Origin: Marsupella aquatica
Lineage: Eukaryota > Marchantiophyta
DNA length: 64,000 bases
Reading direction: 5' to 3'
NCBI GenBank assembly: GCA_973895155.1
Contig: OZ316892.1
Location: 9,486,001 to 9,550,000, forward strand
A program made the position numbers and the translations under genes. The notes under the pieces were generated by a model. That model had not been told where the DNA came from. It ran no database searches and saw only the letters and a program-made list of their open reading frames with translations. How positions within the stretch are numbered: position 1 is the stretch's first letter; each line of letters starts with the position of its first letter. Below, in pieces: positions 22,343-33,530 of the stretch.

Positions 22343-23174
22343 TTATTTTGTAGAGATACATGCATGAGAGTGACTTGTCATGCCGGAGCTTAGGGTAGGA
22401 AGAGGCAGCATAGGTTTAGAAGGGCGGACCTAGCATCAGATATTTCCCCCCTCTTGTCCATGTATAGGGTTCTTTGAAGCCCTATCATTTTGTTCATGCT
22501 TTTCCATTTTATAAAACAACAATTTTGCCTTCCACATTGGGTCCCAAGGAAAACCCCTCGCAAATAATGTATTGAATCCTTTGTGATCATAATTTTGCAA
22601 ACCCTTTAAGAACTCATTCCCATCGCACAATATAAACCCCAAGGCGTCACACTTTTTGAGTCAATTCACTTCAGAACTTCACATCCAAATATGTCGGGTT
22701 TTTGTGATACTTCTAGGATCGCACTTTCCTAATCGAAACCGTTCACAAACTTCTGAAATCACCGGTATCGCTCTTTGTCATACAATCCCCATGAATACAA
22801 TTGAACTAGTATCTTTCGCAAATATGATGCGATGGTAAATCCTTCTCAAATATCGATGCCCGCGCGGGACGTGTGCGTGTATGTTTGCGAACCTTATGCG
22901 ACGTATAATGGATCGCACAAGTATTGAATCTTGCAAACCTCTCAGCTTCTCAGTTTGCCATGGTGTTGCGATACCGTTGCGATGGTCCGCGTGCGAAGTT
23001 ATTAGGTTTGCAAAGTGCGAAGGTGGTGCAAAGGTGGTGCGATGCACGTATGTTCGCAATGGCCAGAATGATGAAAATCAGGGGCTTGTTAGTTGCGATG
23101 AGATTGTCTTCGCAAAACCGGCCGATAGTGTTGTAGTGTTTCCCTTTGTATTTTTCTAGAATCCAGTTTCGGGC
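22343..23174. other. Terminal non-coding region of the CACTA element
   Basis: Holds the last TCGCAAA motif cluster (22560-23120), the CACTA terminus at 23138, and the start of the flanking DUF7869-type element. No gene seen. Confidence 0.5.
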
Positions 23175-24368
23175 TTCATGAATTCATGAAGCTTTTGGCA
23201 TCATCATTTCCCAGGTTCGGGCCCTTCATGAATTCATGAAAGGGAATAAAGTATACTCGGGAAGAATCTGCTCTAAACCTAAAAGAAGTGATTCAAAATG
23301 GAAAGAAAATGGGTTAAAGACAGACCACTCAATCTAAAAAAATTCCCCAAAACATAGTAAAATGAAAGCCAAAATGGTTGAAAATGCCACAAGTTCAAAA
23401 AAGGATGAAGAATATGAGGATAAAATGAGTAAAGCTCTAATCCCGAGTCCTGGTAATATTTCTGTAGGAAAAAACATATGATTTTTGAGTGCCTGGAAAA
23501 TTTGGATTAGTGAAGATGAACCATGGGGACTAAACCTAAAAATGATTTATTTCTCCATGTAAACTTGATTAAGTAGTAGGAACAAACAACCAGAATTTAA
23601 GGGACATACTCTGAGATTACTAATTGAGTACTGCAATAAAGGGAAAAAGGAGTACTTAAGAAGCAGGCCACTAGAATACCTATGATACCCAACGAAACTA
23701 AAAAATCACCACTCCAACAAAAGAATGAGATCCCACTTAGTACCCGAGAGCACTTGAAAATTGTTATGTCATGAAAGTCTTCATTAAACTTAATCTTTCA
23801 AACTTGTTGATCTTATTTCATGAAAAGATTTGCCTAATAATTGAAATTTTTTTCATAATTTGTTATTTTGTAAATTTAATCAAATAGCCAAATAAGTATA
23901 AATAGGGCTCCTCTATTCATGGAAACATGTCATTTCATTTGTTTCAAGTTGAGTAATTTTTGCTCCTTTCTTTGTTTTTTGTACGTTCAGTTCAGGTTTT
24001 TGAAATGGCTGCATGTTATGAGTCAGACGATTATTCGGATGGTATTTCCGATGATGTTTCTTTTCCAGACGGTCCTTGTAACGTTCTTTCTCCAGAACCA
24101 CCTAGAAAAACCACCCTTTTAGATATGCCTCCCCCAACTCCAACGAGTAAGTTGAAACAACATTCTAGATGTGTCCCAAATAGTGGGAAAAACCTTGTTG
24201 CCCCTTCTAGAATTGTTCCTAGTGATTCTTCTGATTCATTTGAGAGCACTAGTCCCCCTGGCCGTCAGGTCCTATCCCATCCAATTGACACTAGTATTGA
24301 TTTGGGTGTTCGACGCAATAGTTTTCAAGGGAGTGGACAGTTGGGAAAGCGGACTCATGAATTCATGA
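23175..24368. repeat. TTCATGAATTCATGAA palindromes near the 5' end of the DUF7869-type element
   Basis: Perfect 16-bp palindromes at 23175-23190 and 23225-23240, a 14-bp version at 24355-24368 (inside the coding region), and another at 56297-56310 just beyond the gene's 3' end. Half sites (TTCATGAA, ATTTCATG) are scattered in 23760-23930 and 56420-56460. They bracket the DUF7869-type gene. The 23241-24004 interval is otherwise AT-rich non-coding DNA with a TATA-like TATAAATAGGGCTC at about 23897. Confidence 0.6.
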
Positions 24369-25489
24369 AGACCGATTCTAGCAAGTTGCCTAAAGCATCA
24401 ATTGCAGCCTTAGCACCTGATTTTTGTGCATTTCGAAAAGGTCAAGGACTACACCAATTAAGCACCAAGAGGAGAGAGTCAGTATTGTCGACCAACATCT
24501 TTCAAATTCCAGGAAGGTGTAAGAGCTTAGACAAGAAGATCTTTTGGGAGTGAGAATAACTCTAGCAAGGAAAGGATCGTGACGAGAAGATCACCGCCAC
24601 CCTTGGATTGTTTGGGTCAGGTTGGAAGCGGATCCTTGCCAGGAAATTTGAAGGGGAAGAAGAAGGTCTTGGAAGAGGTTTCCAGGAAGAAGTTCAAGGA
24701 GCCTAGTGGTGCCAACATCTTTTGTGATTCAGATGCTAATCGATCAAACTCTGGCCTAGTGAGAGTTAAAGAGGAGCCGTTGAGTCCAGTTGTTCAGATG
24801 AAAAGGGGGACATCTGGAACCCAAGGTGATGAGTTTGTGGAGATCATATCATCTTCTAGTGAAGAGTCTTCCTCAGAGAGTGAAGAGGGGCATCTGGGGT
24901 CGCAACCTTTGGCATACAAACGCACCTCAAATGTCACTTTGTGTGAAACAAAGTTGAAAGAGGAGGATATCAAGAAAACAAATCGTAAGTACTGCTGCCA
25001 ACACCATTGCCTGCTCAATCTCTCCTGCAACAAAATTCGTGAGGCGCGTTCAAAGTTTTTGAGACAAAAATCACAAGATCGGTCTTTCTCTTTGCAGTGG
25101 CTTATCAAACGAGAAGAAAGTGAAGAAGGGAAGCAGACAGTGACTTACACATTTGGACAAAGGGTTCTTTGTTGAAAGGCGTTTAAAATTATATTTTGTG
25201 TAGGGAATCAAAGATTGCATAGAATCTTACGATTGGATAATCAAGATCTAGGGTATTCAAAACCAATTGGACGACCTCCATCGATGGCCAAATTAGTGTT
25301 GGTTAGTTGGTTGAGATCATTTTTTGAGACCCGTGTGGAGACATTACCCAATAAAGATGTTTCACATTTGCCAGACAATTATTCAAAACTAGAGGTGTGG
25401 AAAATTTATGATTCCACTTATGTTAGCAATGATGGATACTCAAAAACATCCTACAGACAATTCTTGAAAATCTGGTCTCAAGAATTCAG
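24005..25489 (+). pseudogene. DUF7869-type DDE element protein, 5' part
   Basis: Starts at ATG 24005 (MAACYESDDYSDGISDD). The N-terminal 300 residues are disordered and contain a VKEEP sumoylation-type site (24765-24776) and an acidic SUMO-interaction-like stretch FVEIISSSSEES (24834-24869). The C-terminal part has a Cys-rich segment (KYCCQHHCLLNLSC) and the region that precedes the catalytic domain in this family (VLVSWLRSFFE, DGYSKTSYRQFLKIWSQEF). A frameshift lies near 24535, and TGA at 25173 falls where the family usually has a basic residue, consistent with CGA to TGA. The frame stops at the 28.8-kb insertion at 25490 and resumes exactly in frame at 54279. Confidence 0.75.
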
Positions 25490-25519
25490 CCCTGGGCCCT
25501 CACTCTTAGCATATTAAGT

Positions 25520-26321
25520 GAACCCCCCCGAGAACAGAACCCCCCCCTTGTACCCCTTCTTAATATTTTTATTGTCATTAAAATATCTCTTGTTAGTATA
25601 AAAATATTAATTTTCACTGTTAAATTTGACCCTTTTGTAACTTATAAAAGAGTTTTTTGAGTAATAGAAAACACCCTTGACTTTTTAAAATTATGAATGT
25701 CATATAACATGTAAACAATTCAAAAACATAGATGGTATTTATACCTGGACACTTGAGAGTGGATCCACTATGTTCAAGTATACTTTTATATAGGTCAATA
25801 AAATTAGACCAAATAATAGTATCTTTGGTTGCTTATAGACCTCATAAAAGTGAACTAAATTAACACTAGAAGGATCTAACAAAGGGAAGATTATGCTCTA
25901 CTACCCTGGTCAGGAGGAATAATGGCATGATTGTATACTAATGCTAAAATAATTTATCCTGAGATTGGGCTTGAGATAAATAGGGCACGCCTTCAACCCT
26001 TTGCACCAAATGTTCAGTAAAGTTCTTGGCAGTTTCTTTTGAACCTGATGCATCAAACCATAGATTAATAGTTGATTTTAGACAATACTCATAACACAAG
26101 GAAATCATTACTCAGAAATATGGAAATAGTACCATCAGATTTTCTTTGGCTGTAATTATTACTTAGACATGGTGGGTAATTTTCCTGTCATCTCTGCAAT
26201 CAAACAATTGATTACAATATAAGAGACAATATCAAAATCATATTCAAAGCCTTTCATAGTAATCACATACTTGAAAGGTACATACAATAACATTGAAAGT
26301 TGCTTACCCTATTGTATAAGA
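25520..26321. other. Left terminal non-coding region of the large transposon
   Basis: AT-rich DNA between the left terminus and the 3' end of the transposase gene. I see no gene and no obvious repeated motif. Confidence 0.4.
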
Positions 26322-27344
26322 TTATTGAATTTTGTTTTTGGCAAAATTATCAAGAGCAACTGCATCATCTGGATGCAATTGAAAAATTCCTGGACATAGT
26401 GGATCCACTGTCAAGTGTACTGTTGATATAACACAGTCCAAATCGATGAATTGTGGATCACACACATTGTAGGCAAATTTATGCCTACTAGTTCCAATCC
26501 GAGAAAACCATTGGAACATAATTTTACATGCCTCCTCACCACCAGGCCTATCAAGCAAATCCAAATCACTTCTTGCTCTGTCCATTTTCCCACCATATTT
26601 TTTGTGTATAGATTGAATTCTGCCTATCCACCACATATATTTTGGTGTCGTACTTGAAGACATTACCACAGCTGCACCTTTTGGTCTCTTTGGATTTGGA
26701 AGAGAATCGTCTGGTCTACTGCCACCTCTCTTTCCTCGTCCTTTTCCTCGCACTGTTCGTGAAATTGCTTCTGAACTTCTAGTTTCAGGAGCACTGTATG
26801 TATCATCTAGGAATAGTACTCCACAGTCGGAACCTACTGTAACAAACATTGTTTGAGCACTTGCTCTAACATTAGGTTTGTCCACTAAATTATTGAAGTA
26901 GTGATTTTGCTTTATCCGAGTTAATCTGTCTTTACTGAGGAGAGGGTTGAGGGTCAACTGGCTGACCAAAGTACTTTTGTAAATTGATCAATTTCGGTAT
27001 TCTACTGTTGGCTTCACATCCTGTTTTGCTGCTCCATATATCAAGTCAGAATGCATGATCCCCATGGTGGCCTCCATTTGACCAGCAACTCCCTCTACAT
27101 CTGGGTCTGTATATATCAAAAGTTGTTCTATTGGGATAGGAGACTCAGAGTCCTCTTCTGCAACTTCTGTTTGAGCCAATAAGGATGCACGCTCATGAGA
27201 GGTTGTTTGACCTTCCTCAGATTCCTCCACATCCCGCCCTCCATCTACTAATGTATCAACATTCACATCACACCAACTACCAAACTTGACCCCTTTAGCT
27301 TCCATCTTCCATGGGGAATTCCACCACACCTTGTCTCTGCAAGA
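26322..27344 (-). pseudogene. Transposase of the 28.8-kb element, C-terminal part
   Basis: Continues the gene split by the CACTA insertion. After the TGT/ACA duplication the frame reads on as SCRDKVWWNSPWKMEAKG. It contains acidic stretches, an Arg/Gly-rich basic block (RGKGRGKRGGSRPDD, PNPKRPKG) suited to DNA binding or nuclear import, and a C-terminal segment WWIGRIQSIHKKYGGK. An in-frame TGA at 26988-26990 separates two open halves in the same frame; everything around it still looks coding. No domain recognised. Confidence 0.55.
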
Positions 27345-28141
27345 TGTCACTAGTACATTTTAGGGTCATTTACCGATATTTACACCATCGGACGCCTTCG
27401 GAAAAATGCGACGCCATTTTTGAGGTTTCCGATTCTAACTGGATCGCTCTGTCCGATACTCCCAGAATCGGATACGGACCATCGGACCTGTTTCGGACCA
27501 CCCAATACCAATACTATCGGACATTGCATATCTAGTGCAATCGGATACATTAGCTGTCCGATGTCACAAGAGCCGGAAGAAGCCTCTCCTTGCACTAGGT
27601 GAAGATCTGTTGTCCGACAGTTATCCGTATGAATTTGCAAGGCATATTGCCTTAAAATCCCCATCGGACATTGCGATGGTGGAATCAATGGATGTTCCGA
27701 TAGTGTTGGTATGGGAATTTGACATATAATTTGTATCGGAACATACGAAATGGAGGGATTCGGAAGCAATGGAGGGGTGCGATAGGAGAAGTATCGAAAG
27801 ATTACTCAGGAAAGACCTAGCTTCATTGCAACATTTGGTTTCTTGTGGGGATTTTTTCTGTTGGGGTTGAGGGTGGTTCTTGGGGGAATTTATGCAATAC
27901 AACATAGAGGGATTTGTTAAAGATGTTGAAGAGGTATTTGAAAGACAATGCCAATAGAAGTAATTAACACAAGAAGGATATATGGCCACAAAGGGTACTC
28001 AAACTCCAAAAGGGAAACATACCCCAAAATGTACAAGAGTGATCCAAGTACTGGGATCACAAAAGTAAGCACATCCAACTCCTAATCTCGTCTAAGTCTA
28101 AGGCTACGCAGTATGTCTCTATCTATCTAAGCTAGTCTAAG

Positions 28142-29525
28142 TCAAAATGGAGCATGTCGTCCCTTCCTCTTTTTGGAATGAGTCCGAGGTGGTGGGGGTA
28201 CAATACTAGTCTGGGCAGGAGCCTGGGTGAATGGGGGCTCGTCCATGGTGACTTGGTCCACAACATCTGGCCCCTGTGTAGAGGTCATAGGAGGCACTGG
28301 ACCCACGCCACCACCACCACCATATGACGCTAGGGAGTCATGGGAAGGTCCGCTCCCCCCACTTGCATGGCAAGTATGAAAGGAAGCTGCACCACCCCCA
28401 CTAGCCCCATTGCCAACGGACTGCCGTGATGTACCACCCCCGCTCCCTCCTGAATGGCCAAGGGCAATATGAGCACCCCCAGTCTGGGTTGAAGGGTGAG
28501 AGACACCAACTCCACCGGCTGTACTCCCTCCTAACTGGCCAGGGGCAGGTCGACGACCCCCAATGCGGCCTGAGTGGTGAGAGACAACACCGACACTACC
28601 TCTACTCCCTCTACTCCCTCCTGACTGACCCTGAGCACTAACATCGCCCCCAATGCGGCCTGAGTGGTGAGACACACCACCGACACTAGCTCTACTCCCT
28701 CCTGACTGACCAAGAGCAGTAACATCGCCCCCAATGTGGCGTGAGTGGGGAGAGACACCAGCAACACCACCACTCCCTCCTGACTGGCCAGGGGCCCTAA
28801 CACCACCCCCTGTCGAGCCTGAGTGACGAGAACCTCCCGAGCCACCCCCATCTGCACCAGAGTGCTGTGAGCCTCTAGAACACCCTTCCCCATGAGGCTC
28901 TAATCGGCCAGACTCACCAACAGCATGTCGCTCATCTCGCGACACATGCCGAGTGCCTCGAATATCAGCTCTGCCACTAGCCCGTGACCGGCGCCGGGGA
29001 CCCTCACCACCTGTGCCAGCAGCCCGTGAGTCACGTCTGCCACTAGATCCAACCCCTATGGCTCTAGGCTGGTGAGGGGTCCCACTAGCACCACCCCTAC
29101 TGGTCCTAGTATATGTCGCACGAACATCCGCTATAGGGCCACGACGGGTCGACTGAAGAGCCCTAGCACTACCCCTAACTGTATCAGACCGGCGAGGAGG
29201 GGGTATGGCCACAATCCCCTCCTCTGGGTCCGACGACTGTGAATCAGATTCGTCGGATCCCCCACTGCTATGCCCTGAGCCCTCGTCCGCCGAGTCCTCA
29301 CCCTCCGATCCCTCCTCGTCTGAGCCCTGCATATATCCAACCAACCACCCAAATTAGTATACGCTTTTTAGAAATAAACTTCAACACCCCATTAAGACAT
29401 TGCATTAAAAATAATCTCCTTACCGAACCCAGCTCCTCCTTCAAGTGAATCCGAAGAGCCCGTGGTCCTTGTTTCTTAGCCAACTCCCTCTCTTTTGGCA
29501 ATATTGGTCGCCCATGCTCGCGCTC
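28142..29525 (-). CDS. CACTA accessory protein, Gly/Ser-rich repeats
   Basis: Exons 29525-29424 and 29326-28142 (TCG|GTAAGG, ATGCAG|GG); at least one upstream exon is likely. It begins EHGRPILPKERELAKK, then an acidic Ser/Asp/Glu block (GSDEEGSEGEDSADEG), an Arg-rich region, and five to six imperfect repeats of about 27 residues of the type GQSGGS...GVSHHSGRIGG. It ends with a Pro/Thr-rich region and a basic tail KKRKGRHAPF. No stops interrupt it. The homologue at 21796-22342 shares the first exon, the acidic start and the basic tail but lacks the long repeats. Function unknown; it looks largely disordered and may bind DNA or self-associate. Confidence 0.6.
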
Positions 29526-30009
29526 CTGCCCCCCTCAAAAAATGCACCGACAACCAAATTAGTCCCAATTAGTGCCACCGGGTCACACCCCAATTAGATC
29601 CACACTGGATCACTCACCCCCAACATGTTTTAAAATGGACAATGGAACCAACCACGATAATCCGCAAGGGTAACCGTCAAAAAATTTGAAAATTCAAATT
29701 GTCCGATTACTTTCCGATTGTTTGTCCGATAGCATAAAGGTCGGATTGGAATCGGACACGACGTCCAAAAAAGCCATAGCAGTATTTCCGACTGTCCTTC
29801 CGATTCTACTACTATCGGACCACAATCGGAAATAGGGCCCCGACAAAAAAAGATGGAGTTATCGATCGCATGCATAGCGCGCTTGCAAGGCCCGCACGGC
29901 TTGACAATAAGAGGGGACTTTGGGCCGGGGCTCTTCAGGCAAAGAAGGGCCTCAGGTGATCAGGTGAATGGAGGGAAGAGCTTGGAGAGAGGAGGTGGAG
30001 TCTACTTAC
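29526..30009. other. Intergenic motif cluster between the two minus-strand CACTA genes
   Basis: Contains ATCGGA/TCCGAT copies between about 29700 and 29850 and the downstream part of the TNPA-like gene beyond its GTAAGT donor at 30009. Probably promoter of the accessory gene. Confidence 0.5.
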
Positions 30010-31116
30010 AAATTCTGCCTTGAGACGCAGCGACCCGCCCTGCCCCATTCTGTGAGTGACTACTGGGCTGTTCTCAACTCGAATCAATGCCTTTTGCATA
30101 TGTGAGGGAGGGTCCCCAAGCTGAATTGACTTTGCATCCCAATGTTGCAGGTTTTGATCAGCATGGCGGGTGTCAATAGTCTCCCCTACCTGGGCCCTCA
30201 CTGCAAGGACTTCTAGCTCAGCTTGCCAGTATCTCCTTGCCTGCCAGGCTCGAACCTGCAGCTCGGTCTCAATCCAAGCTGGCCATACCTCCACAGGAAT
30301 ATCATTTGGGCACCCTTTTTGCCTGATCACCTCCTCACTGTCCTTGCACTCACCAAGGTACTTCCTCAGCTTCTCCCTGATGTGATTCCTTCTGTCTGCA
30401 AGGGATAGACTGATTTTCTTGTTTAAGAACCTGTCATCAATGAATGAGCCATTGCAAAAATGTTCCTTCACCTGCTCACGAACTCTGAACTTCTCTCTTT
30501 CCTTTTTCTTCCCCCAGTAATCTAACACTCCAAAATGGGATCTAAGTACTTGCCCAAGCTGACTCCTGAAAAGATTATAGCTCTTGGCCCTCGGAGCTCC
30601 TCCCTCATTCAAATAAATTTTTGGCCTCTTGCTTCTCTCCTCTGCTCGCAGCTTCTCCTCCTCGGCTCTTTTCCTATCTGCAGCCCGTGCCTCTCTACGT
30701 AAGGCCTTCTCTCTCTCTCGTGGTGAGAGGGCCTCCACAGGTACAGTCTCCTTCTCCTCCCTTCTCTTCCTCTTCTTCTCTTTCTCCCTAGTACGCTGCC
30801 TCTCCTCAAATGTTTTCTGAGCTTCAGCAAGAACAGTGCTCCTAGAAGAGTCTAGCAATCCTTGTGTCAATGCAGCCACCTTTTGCGCATGCTCTATGGA
30901 GAGCCCTACCTGCTTATGGAAAATTGCAGCCATGATCTCCCCAAAGTCTTCTGATGGCCCTGCTCCATCCCCAGTAGCTCCTCCAGCCCCACCTTGTCCG
31001 GCTCCTGACCCTCCATCTCCACCATCTCCTTGCCCTCCAGCTGTTCCTCCGAATTCTATTCCTGTCCCTGCTCCTGCCCCTCCCCCAGCCCCTCCATCGC
31101 TCCCCTCCATAGCCAT
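30010..31116 (-). CDS. CACTA TNPA/Transposase_24-like protein, main exon
   Basis: ATG 31116 (MAMEGSDGG) is chosen because it matches the homologue at 20300; an in-frame ATG 39 bases upstream is possible. The exon ends at a TTT|GTAAGT donor (30009), the same place as in the homologue. Gly-rich N-terminus, region with FHKQVGLSIEHAQKV, long charged Arg/Glu/Lys helix, then a globular part (YWGKKKEREKFRVREQVKEH) resembling the DNA-binding part of plant transposase-related proteins, and a C-terminal HRMGQGGSLRLKAEF that corresponds to the H.GG signature of Transposase_24. No stops. Likely binds the ATCGGA motifs of this element. Confidence 0.65.
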
Positions 31117-32018
31117 TTGCTCTTCGCTGCCGTGCGCCACGTGCTTGTTTTTCACAAAGACATGAACTCCCGACTGTTTTTCGATGCAAAGCCCGACTCA
31201 AGTGCGTTCGCACTTAGGTCGGGTGCCCTAAAAATGCTTCCAACTACTCATCCGATTCTATTTACATCGGAAATTCCCATTAAAACTGTATCGGAGATTG
31301 TATCGGATGAACATCGGACCCCTCCTGCGAAGCACTAACCTAAGGCTCTTCCGATATAGAGAACATGGTAAATGAAGTTGGTCTTTCTTTGGATGACACT
31401 ACGTTGGTTCTATGTGTTGGCCAGGGGTTCTACGGATAGGGCGGACCATCGGAGCCGTGGTATCCCGAGTCACATGCATGATTTTGGAGGTGGTTGGTAT
31501 GTATAAGGGTTGCGGGTTATTGTTAAAGGTTACTCCAAATTTTTAGGGTGGCATTTAATTTGGAGTGCCAAATACAATTTGACCTAGCTAACTTTATGCA
31601 TCTTGCATTCGGAATTTTGCAGTTCCTTTTTGCGGAGGGTTAGGTTATTGCGATTATTTTGGGTCCATTTTTGCAATGCATCATGCACAGTGAGAGCCCG
31701 CACATCTGAAAGGTATTACCACCTCTACAATGTGAGCTATATTTACTATGAAGCATTACCTATAATTACTATGAATTATTGATATTGGTGTACCCCAATT
31801 AAGCTCAAGTGTACTTGTGCAGCAATTTCAGATTTGTCTTAGAATATAATCTAAGGCCAAGATCCTAGTCGGCACTGCAAAGCGCGGGTCTCATTCAGGT
31901 ATTATTGATATGAAAACATCTATATGTTTTTTTTGCCTTCATATTTATTGCATTGGTCTTACATATTTAATTCCCACAATGGCACATAAAAGGTTATTTT
32001 TGTATGGGTGATGGACAG
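31117..32018. promoter_or_regulatory. Divergent promoter region of the CACTA element
   Basis: About 900 bp between the minus-strand TNPA-like gene and the plus-strand SET/transposase genes. ATCGGA motifs cluster at 31245-31345 beside the TNPA-like start. A CAG acceptor lies immediately before ATG 32019, as in the related exon at 14453, so a 5' UTR intron is likely. Confidence 0.5.
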
Positions 32019-33267
32019 ATGTCTTCTTCCGAGAGTTCAGAGTCGGATTTTGACTCAACCTCTTCATCTTCTGAGGGGGACATTCCTCCCCCCCCCCCTC
32101 CAAGGCTTCAATGTCCTCCTCCTCTAGGACCTATTCCATGTTGGTGTGCCCGATGTAAAGGCATGGTGGTTCGTCAAGCCTGGGAAGCCATTGAGCATAT
32201 TGAGAACTATGGCAGACACGAGGGCAATTTACCAGGATATTCTACTCGCGAGGTATGCACAATTAATTGCTCTTGGAGACATTGACATGTACAATTTGCC
32301 ACATTGCACCCATACATTTATTAATTGTTGGTTTTTTTGTGATTGAATAGGTGCCTCGTAGGACCCCTCCTCCATTGGTCTCTAATGACTTATGGGTAAA
32401 TACGCTTTTGGCTGGTGCAAGAGAGTTGCTTGCATCATCATCAGCTCCCTCTCCATCTAGCCCCCCCGTGTTCAGCCAGAGAGTGTAGCAGTTCCATCTA
32501 GGGTTGGACGCACCCGAGCACGTTCCCAGAGACAACGTCGCAGTTATGAACCCTTGCCAGGCACTCATGAGATTGAGGAGCAAGTTGTAGGCCGTACTCT
32601 TAGAGTGCCACCAGGAGAGGACTATGTGGAAGTGGAAGGGAGGTTGGGGTTGTCATATGTCACCGAGAAGGCATTGACAGTGTTGAAGGATTTCTCGTCT
32701 GATAGATTCAAAATACCCCCTGGCCTAACCACTGATACCCCTATCCACATATGGGGTCACCAATGGATAGTGAAGGCGTCTTCCCTTGGCCCTGACATAG
32801 GATTTGGGGTGTTTGCCTTGGAGGACATTGTGGTCCCGCCCAAGCCGTGGCCCCGAGGTTATGATGGTGAGCACCTATTTCCATACATTGGTCCTGTGTA
32901 TACTTCAAAAGGTTGGAACATTCTATTGCGCCAACACCCATCGTGGGGTGTCTATGCATTGCAAATGGATTCTGATCCAGATGAGCTCATACGGAGGCCT
33001 TGGCATTCTCGGATGATTGATGGCGACCCTGTTCGCTCCGATAATATAGCTGGGTACATCAATAGTACTCGTGGTAGAGGGAGAGGACTTAGGCCTAATG
33101 TAGAGTGGATTCAGATATTTGGTCCACCTAGAGAGCCTTACTATGTAAAACATATGGATGATCATGTCATGACTGTAGCCATTACAACCATTAGGGCTGG
33201 CCAGGAGTTGTTTTGTGACTATGAGTGGGATAGGCCCAAGAAAGCATTGCTTTCTCGCCCCATGTAG
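32019..33267 (+). pseudogene. CACTA N-terminal Cys-motif exon plus SET-domain methyltransferase ORF
   Basis: Exon 32019-32252 (Ser/Asp-rich start, CWCARCKGMVV, EHIENYGRHEG) splices at GTATGC to an exon starting 32351, phase 0. That frame ends at 32488 unless the C7 run at 32461-32467 gains one base. The adjacent frame, open through an Arg-rich linker (GRTRARSQRQRR), then reads a complete SET domain: IGFGVFA (32797), PYIG (32881), GYINST (33055), PNVEW, and ELFCDYEW (33205). These correspond to the SAM-binding GxG, Y-x-G and N motifs and the catalytic Tyr. It ends at TAG 33265. SET enzymes methylate lysines on histones or other proteins. It may be the 5' part of the transposase gene, since CCCCAT|GTAGGG at its end could be a donor, or a separate gene. 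Confidence 0.75.
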
Positions 33268-33530
33268 GGCAGACATATATGTATATATACCACCTTTTTG
33301 TTTAACATAAAATACATGATACAGGTTTTCAAACTAAATTGGTTAGTTGTGTAAGTCAATCTTTGATCAAGGTTTGAAAGTATACTAGTAGAATGTGTAA
33401 AGAGAATTGTAATTTTGCGGGGAAACCAAAAAGCCTATACCTTTAAACACTTGTCTCATTGCATGTGGCCCTTCTAATATAATATGTATGTTAATTTGTG
33501 AAATGTTAGAATGCATATGTTCAACCAGAT

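Larger units (their letters stand above)
19955..23138 (+). mobile_element. Right part of a TCGCAAA-family CACTA element
   Basis: Clusters of TCGCAAA/TTTGCGA occur at about 19960-20180, 21490-21680 and 22560-23120. The right end at 23138 is TTGTAGTG, inverse of CACTACAA. Two gene remnants lie between the clusters (20300-21325 and 21796-22342), in the same order as in the complete CACTA element at 27348-37267 read in reverse, so the organisation is conserved. The opposing transposase of this element is probably represented by the orphan exon at 14219-14453. TTT at 23139-23141 is a candidate target duplication. Confidence 0.7.
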
